Positions 40,176-49,060 of a stretch of DNA of 64,000 nt are shown piece by piece (the first letter of the stretch is position 1; each line of letters starts with the position of its first letter). Below the pieces are notes generated by a model, which saw nothing but the letters and a program-made list of their open reading frames with translations, did no database searches and was not told the origin of the DNA. The stretch is taken from IMG/VR virus record IMGVR_UViG_3300017917_002765, positions 1-64,000 of that record; one strand, given 5' to 3'. The position numbers and the translations under genes were made by a program. This DNA is from a virus.

Positions 40176-40900
40176 TACGCTAATCTAAATGGTTTTAAGT
40201 ATTCTCTTAAAAAAGCATTTTTTTCTCCACCTATCTTATCTAACCAATGTTTATAATTTTGAGAATTTCTATTTTCCAATTCTTCCAATTGTTTTTCACT
40301 TGGTTTTCTTCTGCTATAAGGAAGTGTTTCTGGTACGAAATCTGGATAAATAGTTTTGTTGAAAACTCTCTCATCAACCAAAAACACAAATGCAGTCAAT
40401 TGATTACCCAAATCTGGTTCATAAAAAGTAGCAACTAATATGCCAGCATCGTAAAAAGATTTTAGATGTTTATTTAGCGTACCAGCACAAGTTTCAGAGT
40501 TGTTTGTGGTACCACCATTAAGGATAATAAATGTTTTGTCTTTTTGCGCCCACTTATCATATATTTTTTCTATTGAACCAGCACCCTTAACATTTTGTCC
40601 AAACTCAACAACAGCATGTCCAAATTGAATACCAGCGTGTATTGTACCACATAATTGATATGCGACTAAACCATACATACGATACTCTAAATATTTATCT
40701 GTTTTTCGTTGTAAAGAATTTGGTTTAACTTTACATTTACTTAAATGTTTAATAAACTCATCTTTAGTTATTTTTTTCTCAAAAAAATATTCTTCGGGAG
40801 TTAATTGTGAATCTGAATACCATTCACCCACATCTAAAACTCTAATATTACTATTTATACACCAATTATACGAAGTATTTATATTGTTATCATTTTCCAT
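40175..40900 (-). CDS. Peptidyl-tRNA hydrolase II-like phage protein
   Basis: 241 residues. The centre (LCGTIHAGIQFGHAVVEFGQ, then TFIILNGGTT, then ATFYEPDLGNQLTAFVFLVD) fits the PTH2 fold: an A/G-rich helix, a Thr-Asn strand loop, and the EPD...TA core. PTH2 releases peptides from drop-off peptidyl-tRNA. The first 70 residues resemble the truncated protein at 41682-41954. A GIY-YIG gene overlaps its start by 22 nt. Confidence 0.6.
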   Translation of the reverse strand: MENDNNINTSYNWCINSNIRVLDVGEWYSDSQLTPEEYFFEKKITKDEFIKHLSKCKVKPNSLQRKTDKYLEYRMYGLVAYQLCGTIHAGIQFGHAVVEFGQNVKGAGSIEKIYDKWAQKDKTFIILNGGTTNNSETCAGTLNKHLKSFYDAGILVATFYEPDLGNQLTAFVFLVDERVFNKTIYPDFVPETLPYSRRKPSEKQLEELENRNSQNYKHWLDKIGGEKNAFLREYLKPFRLA

Positions 40901-41640
40901 CCTATTGTATTTTTTGCGTTTATTCTTTTACCAATTATTTCTTTATAAGTTATAAAAACATTTTGATTGTTTTTTAATACATGGTATTGTAATTTATTAA
41001 TCTTACAAAATTCTTGTAATTTTTTAGCACCTAATATTTTATATTCATCTTTGTTAGGTGAGATTAATAAATAAGTTTTAACATCAGACCTAATTACTGA
41101 ATTGTTTGAACCTTTTCTTTTTTTACCATTTTCAATTATTTTTTTACGACCCTCATCTGTTAACTTTATTAAACCATTTTTATGTAAATTTTTAACAGAT
41201 TCTTTTTGTTTTAAACTTGTTGTTTTTCCATACATTGGGTTCTTTTCACCTTTTTTAGCTTCGCTTAATTTTTTTCTTGATTGTTCGGTTCTTTTATAAC
41301 CCACTTCACCTCCTTCAGTCATATTACACAACGTACCAGTTTCAATGTCAATTCTACCAATTAAATCGATTAATATTTTTTCATAAACTAAAGATTCATT
41401 TTCTGTTATTGATTCGATTAGTTTATATCTAATAGGTTCAAAACCATCGTTTAAAATTTTTCTTAATTTATTATAAAATAAACTATTTTTATTAACATTA
41501 ATTAAATGATGATTTATCCTATTTCTAGTTCCTTTACCAATGTACATTGGTTCATAATTAAACTTATATTTACCATACACGTATTCACCCTTTTTTCTTG
41601 GGTCTAAATAAACATAAACATAATATTTTTTTTCGTCCAT
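40879..41640 (-). CDS. GIY-YIG homing endonuclease
   Basis: 253 residues. GIY-YIG domain with YYVYVYLDPRKKG ... YIGKGTRNRINHH and catalytic Glu in KLIESITENESLVYE; NUMOD3-like GEKNPMYGKTTSLKQ; C-terminal HTH-like region. Inserted between a truncated and an intact copy of the same gene, so homing probably created the partial duplication. Confidence 0.88.
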   Translation of the reverse strand: MDEKKYYVYVYLDPRKKGEYVYGKYKFNYEPMYIGKGTRNRINHHLINVNKNSLFYNKLRKILNDGFEPIRYKLIESITENESLVYEKILIDLIGRIDIETGTLCNMTEGGEVGYKRTEQSRKKLSEAKKGEKNPMYGKTTSLKQKESVKNLHKNGLIKLTDEGRKKIIENGKKRKGSNNSVIRSDVKTYLLISPNKDEYKILGAKKLQEFCKINKLQYHVLKNNQNVFITYKEIIGKRINAKNTIGWKMITI

Positions 41641-41681
41641 AATATTCTTTTATTATAAATATCATGGTTTTGGTAAAAAGT

Positions 41682-41954
41682 TTAAATAATACAAAAAAAT
41701 TGTTGAATAGGGCTTAAGTTATAAGGTACTAAACCATACATTCGATATTCTAAATACATTTCAGTTTTACGTGGTTGTGAGTTTGGTTTTACTTTGCATT
41801 TGCTCAACGCTTCCAAAAATTCATTTTTTGGCATTCTTGGGAATTCAAAAAAGTGCTTTTCCTTTGAGCCAAACCATTCCAATGGCCATTCATTGAGGAC
41901 AAGTATTCTTACGTTAGCTTCCGAGCACCATTCATAAGGTGTTTTTAAAATCAT
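41682..41954 (-). pseudogene. Truncated N-terminal copy of the PTH2-like gene
   Basis: 90 residues. SKCKVKPNSQPRKTEMYLEY..YGLVPYNL aligns with SKCKVKPNSLQRKTDKYLEY..YGLVAYQL of 40175-40900, then ends in unrelated SPIQQFFCII. Reads as the original 5' end cut off by the GIY-YIG insertion, with the neighbour carrying a diverged replacement. Promoter TATTTTTG 41975-41982, TTG 42003-42005. Confidence 0.7.
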
Positions 41955-42027
41955 ACTATTTTATTTTAGTAACACAAAAATACTAAATAAAATTGAAACT
42001 AACAAATAAAAGTTTAAATATCTAAAC

Positions 42028-42228
42028 TTAATGGGTATTGTCAATGTGTTTCTTTAGCCAAGTTCTATATTTGCTCCTTAATCTATCTTTAAACAAAAAC
42101 CATTTCAAATCTATACTCCACCACAATTTAGTGAAAAAAGTTGGTATATCAAACCCATCCTCATCATACTCATACTCAACACAAGGATATGGTCGACCAC
42201 GTTCATCTATATAAATCCAATAACCTTC
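42028..42228 (-). pseudogene. In-frame extension after the UAA of 42229-42483
   Basis: Immediately after the TAA at 42229-42231, 66 sense codons continue in the same frame without any ATG (EGYWIYIDERGRPYPCVEYE, then KLWWSIDLKWFLFKDRL). The sequence is protein-like and not low-complexity. Either a nonsense mutation split one gene of about 151 codons, or the stop is read through. Confidence 0.6.
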
Positions 42229-42483
42229 TTATTTGGTAATAGGGTCCATATATTCATCACCTTCAAATTCTACCCATCGCCAATCTTTGCCTTCAACGCC
42301 TTCTGGCATATCAGTAGGTAAATGTTCTTGTGGTTTGGCATAGTTCCAATTACACGAACACCCTATTTTGTTTTCTACGGAAATTACACAATCATCGCAT
42401 GAAAATGGGTTTGAATCTTTAGCGTAACCAGATAAGTAATACCATACAGCCATTTTACCGCAATCACATTTATACTTTGCCAT
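42229..42483 (-). CDS. Cys-rich zinc-binding-like protein, ends at UAA with open frame beyond
   Basis: 84 residues from MAKYKCDCGKMAVWYYLSGY (a further upstream ATG overlaps the thioesterase gene). CDCG, CDDC and CSC pairs suggest a zinc site. Ends ..WRWVEFEGDEYMDPITK at UAA, beyond which the same frame stays open for 66 codons. Confidence 0.7.
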   Translation of the reverse strand: MAKYKCDCGKMAVWYYLSGYAKDSNPFSCDDCVISVENKIGCSCNWNYAKPQEHLPTDMPEGVEGKDWRWVEFEGDEYMDPITK

Positions 42484-42931
42484 TTTTTTGTTTTTCAGTT
42501 TGTAATTCTTCAAAGCTTAAAAGACCTTTTCCATATTTTTCCATTCTATCGGTATATCTATTTTTAACTCTTTGAGAAATAGGAATTGGGTTCCCTTCTT
42601 CGTCTATGTGCACAAATTTAATATTTGTATGCACAACAACGTCTTGTTTACCAGTATAAACATTATGTTTACGAACTTCAACGTAAAGTGTTATTGACGT
42701 GTTACCGAACTCTTTCACCGTGGCATAACATTTAATAATGTTGCCAACTTTAACAGGGTTTTTAAACACCAATTCGTCAATTTTTACTGTCACCATTCTT
42801 GGTGAATCACATATCTGAGCAGCATAAGCTGCTGATGCCAAATCAATTATTGACATCATTTCACCACCAAACATATTTGAATGGACACCCAACTGATTAG
42901 CTGTGCAAATATTTGTTGTTACCAATTCCAT
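42470..42931 (-). CDS. Hotdog-fold acyl-CoA thioesterase
   Basis: 153 residues. NQLGVHSNMFGGEMMSIIDL, VTVKIDELVFKNPVKVGNII and ITLYVEVRKHNVYTG match the YciA/BFIT thioesterase group, including the catalytic Asp in the central helix. Hydrolyses acyl-CoA. Very rare in phages; could change host lipid or CoA pools. Confidence 0.8.
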   Translation of the reverse strand: MELVTTNICTANQLGVHSNMFGGEMMSIIDLASAAYAAQICDSPRMVTVKIDELVFKNPVKVGNIIKCYATVKEFGNTSITLYVEVRKHNVYTGKQDVVVHTNIKFVHIDEEGNPIPISQRVKNRYTDRMEKYGKGLLSFEELQTEKQKNGKV

Positions 42932-42932
42932 T

Positions 42933-43136
42933 TTACCACTGTCTCGTGTCGTCCTTAAATAAATTTGGATTGTTCTTTAACCAAGCCATAAAAGTTGGTT
43001 GAAGATTTGGTGGCAACGGATAGCCATTCATATAAACAACATCCATTACCACTTCAATCTCCTGACCAGCCTGTAGATTGACACCTTTCATTACTTCGGT
43101 GTCTTGTTTCAATTTGTATACTTTATTTGTCATCAT
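42933..43136 (-). CDS. Small hypothetical protein
   Basis: 67 residues (MMTNKVYKLKQDTEVMKGVN...), short beta-rich N-terminus with YPLPPNLQPTFMAWLKNNPN at the end. One nt from the thioesterase gene. Not recognised. Confidence 0.6.
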   Translation of the reverse strand: MMTNKVYKLKQDTEVMKGVNLQAGQEIEVVMDVVYMNGYPLPPNLQPTFMAWLKNNPNLFKDDTRQW

Positions 43137-43171
43137 GATGCAATTATACTACTTGTTTTAATAAAAATCAA

Positions 43172-44221
43172 CTATGAAACAGGTAATTTGAAAAACATTT
43201 CTCTTACCTTGGTTGAAACATACTTGTTTACGTCCTTTGGTTCAAGATTATTTTTTACAAGAGTATCCGTTTCTTCCTTGATGATGTCCTCGTTAATCCA
43301 TCGCATAACTTCACCCATTTTCTTAACATCAACTGGTTCGTTATTAGGAAACACCTTTTCAATTGCTTGGTTGAAACGGCTTTCAGTTACAGCATAATCA
43401 ACAAATTCTCTAATTGAATTAATTTTTTCAACATCGACTTCAGCCAATTTCTTCACCTTACTTGAAGAGTGCTTGTCACCCTTTAGCTTGAAACGGTGAA
43501 CTACATTCTTATCAATACATGACCACACAATACCTTCACCGATACCTGAGAAACCAAACGCCTTGGCAACTGGGCATTCTTCCTCAACAGCTAGTGTCAA
43601 CTCACCCAACTTATTTTGAACCAATTCTGGACGGTTAAAATCGATATCAATGCTGTATGTAGGGAAATCATCAATATTATAAATACGGGCTTCTGGTGCT
43701 CTCAAATAAGTGTAATCAACCCAGTATGCTGATGGTTGAATTTCGGAACCTTCAATTGGGGACGGAGAAATCTTTACACCAAAGATAAAAAATGATTTTG
43801 GAAGATTGGTTATTCCAACACCCTTTTGGATATTGCCACCGCACCATTCACCGTAAATACTGATAGTGTTTTGAGTTGGGTCCACATAAGGGATTGTTTT
43901 ATCAATAACTTGTGCGAACAACTCTTGAAACACTGCTTTATTTGACTCAGCGAAAAACGCAAAACCAGCGTTGTCTTGTTCTGGTGTAATGATGTTTTCA
44001 CGTGACTGATACCACATACCGTCATTCTGATTGTAGCAAACACCAGCATTGGTCCCGTGGAGCTTTACCGTACCCTTAAAGGTAAGTGTAGGCTTTGTTC
44101 GTGTTGTGTCATAAACAGGTTCACCATTTTCAAGTAAACCAACAAAGTTGTATTGACGATTAATACCAGCAATTACGTTTCTGAATTGTTCAATACTAGG
44201 AAAAGAAATGTGTTTTTTCAT
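43172..44221 (-). CDS. RNA ligase, Rnl2-like
   Basis: 349 residues. Nucleotidyltransferase motif I TVKLHGTNAGVC (Lys of KLHGTN, about 53), motif III ISIYGEWCGGNIQKG, motif IV EGIVWSC, motif V HRFKLKGDKHS. The K-x-H-G-T-N form is typical of T4 Rnl2/RNA-editing ligases, which seal nicks in double-stranded RNA such as cut tRNA. Next to a DNA ligase and a second RNA ligase. Confidence 0.88.
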   Translation of the reverse strand: MKKHISFPSIEQFRNVIAGINRQYNFVGLLENGEPVYDTTRTKPTLTFKGTVKLHGTNAGVCYNQNDGMWYQSRENIITPEQDNAGFAFFAESNKAVFQELFAQVIDKTIPYVDPTQNTISIYGEWCGGNIQKGVGITNLPKSFFIFGVKISPSPIEGSEIQPSAYWVDYTYLRAPEARIYNIDDFPTYSIDIDFNRPELVQNKLGELTLAVEEECPVAKAFGFSGIGEGIVWSCIDKNVVHRFKLKGDKHSSSKVKKLAEVDVEKINSIREFVDYAVTESRFNQAIEKVFPNNEPVDVKKMGEVMRWINEDIIKEETDTLVKNNLEPKDVNKYVSTKVREMFFKLPVS

Positions 44222-44231
44222 TTTTATATTT

Positions 44232-45647
44232 TTAATTAGTTGCTAATTGTTTAACCATGTCTTCGATATTCTTTATGTTATCTAAAGAATCTGCTTCTGT
44301 TTTATCATCACGAATTTCCATAAATGCTGGGTATAATAGAGAGTAATTACCATCTTTGTCTTTTGACAAACCATTACATTTAACCTTAACAATCTTACCC
44401 ATAAGTTCTGGTTGATTTTCAGTAATATAAATCATCATATCTTCTTTGATACCTTGAGGGCGAGTTTTAACCAACCCATCTGATGATTCGCAATTAAGAC
44501 TTGAAATAACATCTTCGTTTTTTGTTCCTTTGGCACCATAGTTGAAACCAACAATTTTAAGGTCCAAATCCATTTCAAGTTTCATTTTGATTTGCCAATT
44601 AGGTTTACCATCTTTCCACTCACCATCGTAAGCTTTCAATATTGTTCCTTCTTGTGGCACCCCATCAATTTCAGTGGCCAATACTTCTTGAAAGTGTTCC
44701 ATCGCTTCACCATATGTCTTAACAAACTTGGAGTTAATTAAACTAACCATTGTTGAGCTTGACAGACTAATAAGACTAGAAGCATTGTTCAAACGAATGT
44801 AATAGGGGTTCTTTGATTTTTTTTCAAAGTATTCATCAACAGTTATCATATCCCATACGGTGTAACGAACATTATTAAGCGCTGTTTTAAAACTACCGTG
44901 TTTCTTCTCAAATGTAGCGATTTTCTTTTGCGTTTCAGATTCTGTGCGCTCATTACGTTTACCTTGAATATCAATCAAAGAAGCAATGATACCGTTGCTC
45001 TCATAACGAGGAACACCATCCATGGTTAATTCACCGTTTAATACACAATCTTGAAATAAAGCTAATTCAGAAACAAATTTAGCACCAGTTAACACGGTTG
45101 GTTCTCCACTACGACTCTCAAGTTCAACTTCACCGCTACGAATAATAGCATTGCAATAACGGCCATCCATTTTTATTTGAGAAAAGCCGCCTTTCCCTTT
45201 TTTAAAGACTTCACGAGCCTTTTTCTCATCGAATGAAATCGCACCCATATATTTGGTTTCTTCGATAAGGTCTTTGAAAACCTTATTGATAAACGTAGTT
45301 CCCATTCCAATCTTGCAATCCTTTTCAATAATACGCTCAATGATGTATGCATCTTCAGAAGACACCCCACTTAAAAGCGTTATAAGCCAATTAATAGCTT
45401 CACTACCAGTGTAAGTTCTATCAGTAATAAATTTCAACCCATCTAATGCCCATTCTAAGCTTTCACCACCATTGTTGTCTGGAGTATAGTCTGGAAGTTG
45501 CTTTATAAAGAACTTTACCCTCTTTGAATCAGCCATATAAAGCACACGCTTTAACAGTTCGTTATCTTTATACTTTTTAAGGATTTCCATTTTTTGGTTT
45601 GTGCTGGAAACTCCTGCAATTTCGTCAAAAATGTTTTTTATGGTCAT
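44232..45647 (-). CDS. ATP-dependent DNA ligase (T4 gp30-like)
   Basis: 471 residues, close to T4 ligase (487). Adenylation motif FSQIKMDGRYCN (Lys of KMDGR, about 159), ELESRSGEP, LNGELTMDG, EGTILKAYDGEW and KMKLEMDLDLKIVGF mark motifs I, Ia, III, IV and V. Seals DNA nicks at replication forks. Promoter TACATTTG at 45666-45673. Confidence 0.92.
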   Translation of the reverse strand: MTIKNIFDEIAGVSSTNQKMEILKKYKDNELLKRVLYMADSKRVKFFIKQLPDYTPDNNGGESLEWALDGLKFITDRTYTGSEAINWLITLLSGVSSEDAYIIERIIEKDCKIGMGTTFINKVFKDLIEETKYMGAISFDEKKAREVFKKGKGGFSQIKMDGRYCNAIIRSGEVELESRSGEPTVLTGAKFVSELALFQDCVLNGELTMDGVPRYESNGIIASLIDIQGKRNERTESETQKKIATFEKKHGSFKTALNNVRYTVWDMITVDEYFEKKSKNPYYIRLNNASSLISLSSSTMVSLINSKFVKTYGEAMEHFQEVLATEIDGVPQEGTILKAYDGEWKDGKPNWQIKMKLEMDLDLKIVGFNYGAKGTKNEDVISSLNCESSDGLVKTRPQGIKEDMMIYITENQPELMGKIVKVKCNGLSKDKDGNYSLLYPAFMEIRDDKTEADSLDNIKNIEDMVKQLATN

Positions 45648-45734
45648 GTTTTTGTTTTGTGATTACAAATGTAAATAATTTTTTTGAAACTACAAAATTT
45701 TTATTTGATATAAATAATAAACTACCTAAGAATC

Positions 45735-46691
45735 TTATAGCATTTTGTATAACGTTTTGTCGTCATAATTAAAGATGAAGTCTTGAACCGAAGCAATCTT
45801 ACCATCATTTAAACCGAAGTATAAACCAGTAAAATTCTTAACACCATACTTACCACACACATTAAATACAGCCTCAGCAAATCTCTTCTTCTCTTGTGGT
45901 GTGATGTTCTTTGGGCGTTTATCTTGTAACTCAACCCAAACATTATTCAACTTATCAACCAACACGTCATAGTTAACCTTTAACTTATACAACTCATCCT
46001 TACGGTCTGGGAATGTAGCAGCAAATTCTTCTATTTCGTTGGTTTTAACGATAGCTATGATGTTGTGTTCAGCTGTCTTTCCTTTCAAGTGGTGAACCGC
46101 AACATAAGCTGGGTTCTTTATCTTTACTCGGTTATGGTTAGCATCAACCACAACATAACCTTCATCGTGCCAAACCATGTTCTCAAACGTCTTCAATAGC
46201 GCACCAACGTTCTTGATGTTCAAGTCATATGCCTTAACTCGTGGAACACCCAAAGACTCAGCTATCGCTGTTAATTCGTCAAATGACACTTCTTCAAGTG
46301 TTTCAAGGTTACGAACTGTCAACAAAGACGCTGATGATTCACCGTGTGGTTTAACAACGATGTTATATGGGGTAGTCAATTCAAATACGTAAGTATAACC
46401 TTTAGTAAACTTAGATGCATCTAAACCATACTTATCCTTAACAGTTGTCCAGAATAGTTGGTTGAAGGTTGTACCCAACTTGTTGTTTACTTCACCTTCA
46501 CCTTCGGCAGTACCAGTGGTACCAGCATACCAAACGTTTTTATTCCAGTCGAAATAAACTTGTATACAAGAATTATGCACCAATATGTTATTAGCAAAAA
46601 AATTATTATGTGTTTTTGTTTGTATATCGTATCGTTTTGAATTGGAGTCAATCTTTTTAATTGATTTTATTTTAACCAGCTTATTTTCCAT
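45735..46691 (-). CDS. Intein C-fragment fused to C-terminal part of Rnl1-type RNA ligase
   Basis: 318 residues. Residues 1-40 are a split-intein C-part ending KTHNNFFANNILVHN, followed by Ser41 (+1 nucleophile). Residues 41-318 are the rest of an RNA ligase (SCIQVYFDWNKNVWYAGTTG, FELTTPYNIVV, HDEGYVVVD). With the N-half at 47686-48276, protein splicing would restore LEKLDG-S, the adenylation motif, and a 374-residue ligase, the length of T4 Rnl1. Confidence 0.88.
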   Translation of the reverse strand: MENKLVKIKSIKKIDSNSKRYDIQTKTHNNFFANNILVHNSCIQVYFDWNKNVWYAGTTGTAEGEGEVNNKLGTTFNQLFWTTVKDKYGLDASKFTKGYTYVFELTTPYNIVVKPHGESSASLLTVRNLETLEEVSFDELTAIAESLGVPRVKAYDLNIKNVGALLKTFENMVWHDEGYVVVDANHNRVKIKNPAYVAVHHLKGKTAEHNIIAIVKTNEIEEFAATFPDRKDELYKLKVNYDVLVDKLNNVWVELQDKRPKNITPQEKKRFAEAVFNVCGKYGVKNFTGLYFGLNDGKIASVQDFIFNYDDKTLYKML

Positions 46692-47628
46692 TTTTTATTT
46701 CATTTATTTTGTTCAAAATAATAATACCTAATTCAACATCAGTTAATTTGTTTATATCATTTTCCCACAAAGGTAAAACAAAATATCCGTGTTTCAAAGC
46801 ATTTAACCTTTTTTTTTCATCTTTTTTCCAAACATCCTTAGCTGTTATTTGTTTTTTACACCCTTTTTTATTTGGAAAAGGTATTATATCTGCTGGTTTA
46901 TATTTTTTTGGGTTGGCGTGCCAAAAATCACCATTAACTTCTATTATTAATTTAACTCCATCGATTTTATAATCATAAAATTTGTTTTTAATCTCAAATT
47001 GTGGTGTGTAAATAATACCTAAATTAAATAGAACATCACCTATTCTTTTTTCTATCGAACTTAATTTACCTCGTTGACTATTTAATTTCCTAACCCATTC
47101 AGCCTTACCAACATTGTCTAAGTAATCCCAACCACTAAGACGTTTTTTACCGTATATTTTTTCGTTTATCGTTGAAAATAACTTAATTGTTTCTGGGTCT
47201 TTAAAAACATTATCAACACCATAATGTTTAAGAAACGTTTCTTTTTTCTTTTCCTTTATTTTTAAACTACTAGATACATTATCTACACCATATTTTTCCT
47301 TACAAGTTTTTACATATTTATCCCTAACACTTTTTTGTTGTGCAATCTCTGATATTTTCTTTAGTTTGACCCCGTTCAATCTTAACAATAATGTTAGACT
47401 TTTATTAGGTATCTTATATTTATTAACCAAAGAAAATACAGAACCATCATTTTCATAATCTTTAATTATGTTTTTAATTTTATTTTCGTCAAGTTTAAAC
47501 CTTACTTTTAAAACAAAAAACTCTAACTCATCGTTAGAGTTGAAAGAATTAGAATGAGAGTTTTTAATATGTAATTTAAACATTTTACTATCAAACTCCG
47601 TATTACATTTATCACATTTAATCTTCAT
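46681..47628 (-). CDS. Vsr-like free-standing homing endonuclease
   Basis: 315 residues. N-terminal zinc-finger-like CDKCNTEFDSKMFKLHIKNS, repeats of KEKYGVDNVSSS/KHYGVDNVFKD (DNA-binding), and a Vsr/EDxHD-like nuclease domain (SSIEKRIGDVLFNLGI, KLIIEVNGDFWHANP, KDEKKRLNALKHGYFVLPLW). Lies between the two halves of a split-intein gene, as in fractured-gene loci described from phage metagenomes. Overlaps the downstream half by 11 nt. Confidence 0.85.
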   Translation of the reverse strand: MKIKCDKCNTEFDSKMFKLHIKNSHSNSFNSNDELEFFVLKVRFKLDENKIKNIIKDYENDGSVFSLVNKYKIPNKSLTLLLRLNGVKLKKISEIAQQKSVRDKYVKTCKEKYGVDNVSSSLKIKEKKKETFLKHYGVDNVFKDPETIKLFSTINEKIYGKKRLSGWDYLDNVGKAEWVRKLNSQRGKLSSIEKRIGDVLFNLGIIYTPQFEIKNKFYDYKIDGVKLIIEVNGDFWHANPKKYKPADIIPFPNKKGCKKQITAKDVWKKDEKKRLNALKHGYFVLPLWENDINKLTDVELGIIILNKINEIKNGK

Positions 47629-47685
47629 AATATTTATTTTATTATAAATATATGAAATCTTAGAAAAATTTGAATATCGTCAAAT

Positions 47686-48276
47686 TTATTTAGTAGTTAT
47701 TAAAACTTCATCACCCTCAGATAAATCCTCAACTTTACGATAACAAGATAACTTTGGTAACCAAACTCTGTGGTTTCCAGTTAATTTTATTGTTTCACCA
47801 TTTTCCATTTCTATTTCATACCAGTTGTTAATATTATTTTTAACAGAATGTGCCAGTATTTCATCAAAAACGATTTCGTTTTTTTCTATATCGTAAGATA
47901 ATACTTTACCAGAATATTTAGTATCACAAATTTCTTTAATACTTTTTTCACCAACTTCTGTTATTAGGATAGTTGTCTCATCAAGACAACCGTCCAATTT
48001 TTCAAGAACATGAGCAGTGTTCCAATCTATCTTGTGTGCGTTGCCTTCTTCTGAATTGAAAAATTTGGTGAACGCCAATGACATTACCTTCCAAGTATCT
48101 TTTTCAAGGACAAGTCCACGACATTCTTGAACTTCTGGCTTAGCCATAAGTGTTGGACTACATAATTGGTCATATTTCAACAATACTTTTGTATCATAAA
48201 CCCTAGTTTTAAGGTCAAATGCAAGTATGGTTTTAGCCAATCCGTTCTCTTTGATGTATTTTTGTATTGCTAACAT
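47686..48276 (-). CDS. N-terminal part of Rnl1-type RNA ligase fused to intein N-fragment
   Basis: 196 residues. Residues 1-96: RNA ligase N-part (ECRGLVLEKDTWKVMSLAFT, KFFN, HVLEKLDG, with catalytic Lys93). Residues 97-196: intein N-part starting at Cys97 (CLDETTILITE), block B LTGNHRVWLP. The intein sits right after K-L-D-G, inside the active-site motif. Promoter TACATTTG 48294-48301 with TTG 48322-48324. Confidence 0.9.
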   Translation of the reverse strand: MLAIQKYIKENGLAKTILAFDLKTRVYDTKVLLKYDQLCSPTLMAKPEVQECRGLVLEKDTWKVMSLAFTKFFNSEEGNAHKIDWNTAHVLEKLDGCLDETTILITEVGEKSIKEICDTKYSGKVLSYDIEKNEIVFDEILAHSVKNNINNWYEIEMENGETIKLTGNHRVWLPKLSCYRKVEDLSEGDEVLITTK

Positions 48277-48325
48277 AATTCGTATTTAGAATACAAATGT
48301 AATAATTTTTTTTGTAAATTACAAA

Positions 48326-48583
48326 CTATTGATTAAGAATAAATTTTCCAGTTGTTTTGTATATATATGTATCTCTTAGTGAATTACCAACTATTAATAT
48401 CGAAGTGTCTTTTTTATCTTCAGAAAGATACATATAGCCACCAATTGGTAATTCTAAATCAAAAAAACAAGATGAAAATTTTTTATCAGGACACTCTAAT
48501 TTATATTGAAAATTATTTTCATAGTGTGTAAGCGTACCAGCTTGACAAAAAAAACTAATAATTGTTGCAATAACTATTTTCAT
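48326..48583 (-). CDS. Small secreted or anchored protein
   Basis: 85 residues. Hydrophobic N-terminal signal (MKIVIATIISFFCQAGT), then a polar beta-rich domain with two Cys (LECPDKKFSSCFFDLELPI). Probably exported. Upstream of it, toward 48598, is a tRNA. Confidence 0.6.
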   Translation of the reverse strand: MKIVIATIISFFCQAGTLTHYENNFQYKLECPDKKFSSCFFDLELPIGGYMYLSEDKKDTSILIVGNSLRDTYIYKTTGKFILNQ

Positions 48584-48597
48584 GGTTAAAAATTTAG

Positions 48598-48670
48598 TAG
48601 TCCCAGAGGGATTCGAACCCCCATAAAGAGCTTAGAAGGCTCTTGTCCTAATCCATTGAACGATGGGACC
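48598..48670 (-). tRNA. tRNA-Arg(UCU)
   Basis: Acceptor GGTCCCA/TGGGACT, stem GAGC/GCTC, loop CTTCTAA, T-arm GGGGG TTCGAAT CCCTC. Nearly identical to the copy at 54201-54271. Lies between two protein genes. Confidence 0.9.
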
Positions 48671-48678
48671 GTAAAAAA

Positions 48679-49023
48679 TTAACCTAATGGTGCTTCACCT
48701 TTATCTCCTCGAAGCTTGTTTATCTGTTTAATGATTTCATCATATGAAACACTATTAGCTTTTTTCTTTAAATATTCGGTTATATCACTTTTGTTCTCTT
48801 CTAACCCATCTAAAAGTTTTTTTGCAGTGTACATACTTGTTAATTGACCTAACTCATATGTTTCATCTTCAGTCATAATTGTACCAGCTAGCAAAATCAT
48901 AAAATTACCAGATTGGCTGATACAAAAATCTTTTCTTTCCATTCCTTCATCAACCAAAACCTTACCCATTTCTAGAAACATAGCACTAAGCTCTAAACGT
49001 CTATTTATATTTTCTTTTTCCAT
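48679..49023 (-). CDS. Hypothetical protein
   Basis: 114 residues (MEKENINRRLELSAMFLEMG...), helical. Driven by promoter TATATTTG at 49028-49035. Co-transcribed with the tRNA-Arg that follows it. Not recognised. Confidence 0.6.
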   Translation of the reverse strand: MEKENINRRLELSAMFLEMGKVLVDEGMERKDFCISQSGNFMILLAGTIMTEDETYELGQLTSMYTAKKLLDGLEENKSDITEYLKKKANSVSYDEIIKQINKLRGDKGEAPLG

Positions 49024-49027
49024 TAAG

Positions 49028-49058
49028 CAAATATACTACTATTTTTAATAATATGCAA
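49028..49058 (-). promoter_or_regulatory. Promoter for 48679-49023 and tRNA-Arg
   Basis: TTG, 20 nt, TATATTTG on the minus strand. Confidence 0.65.
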
Positions 49059-49060
49059 GT

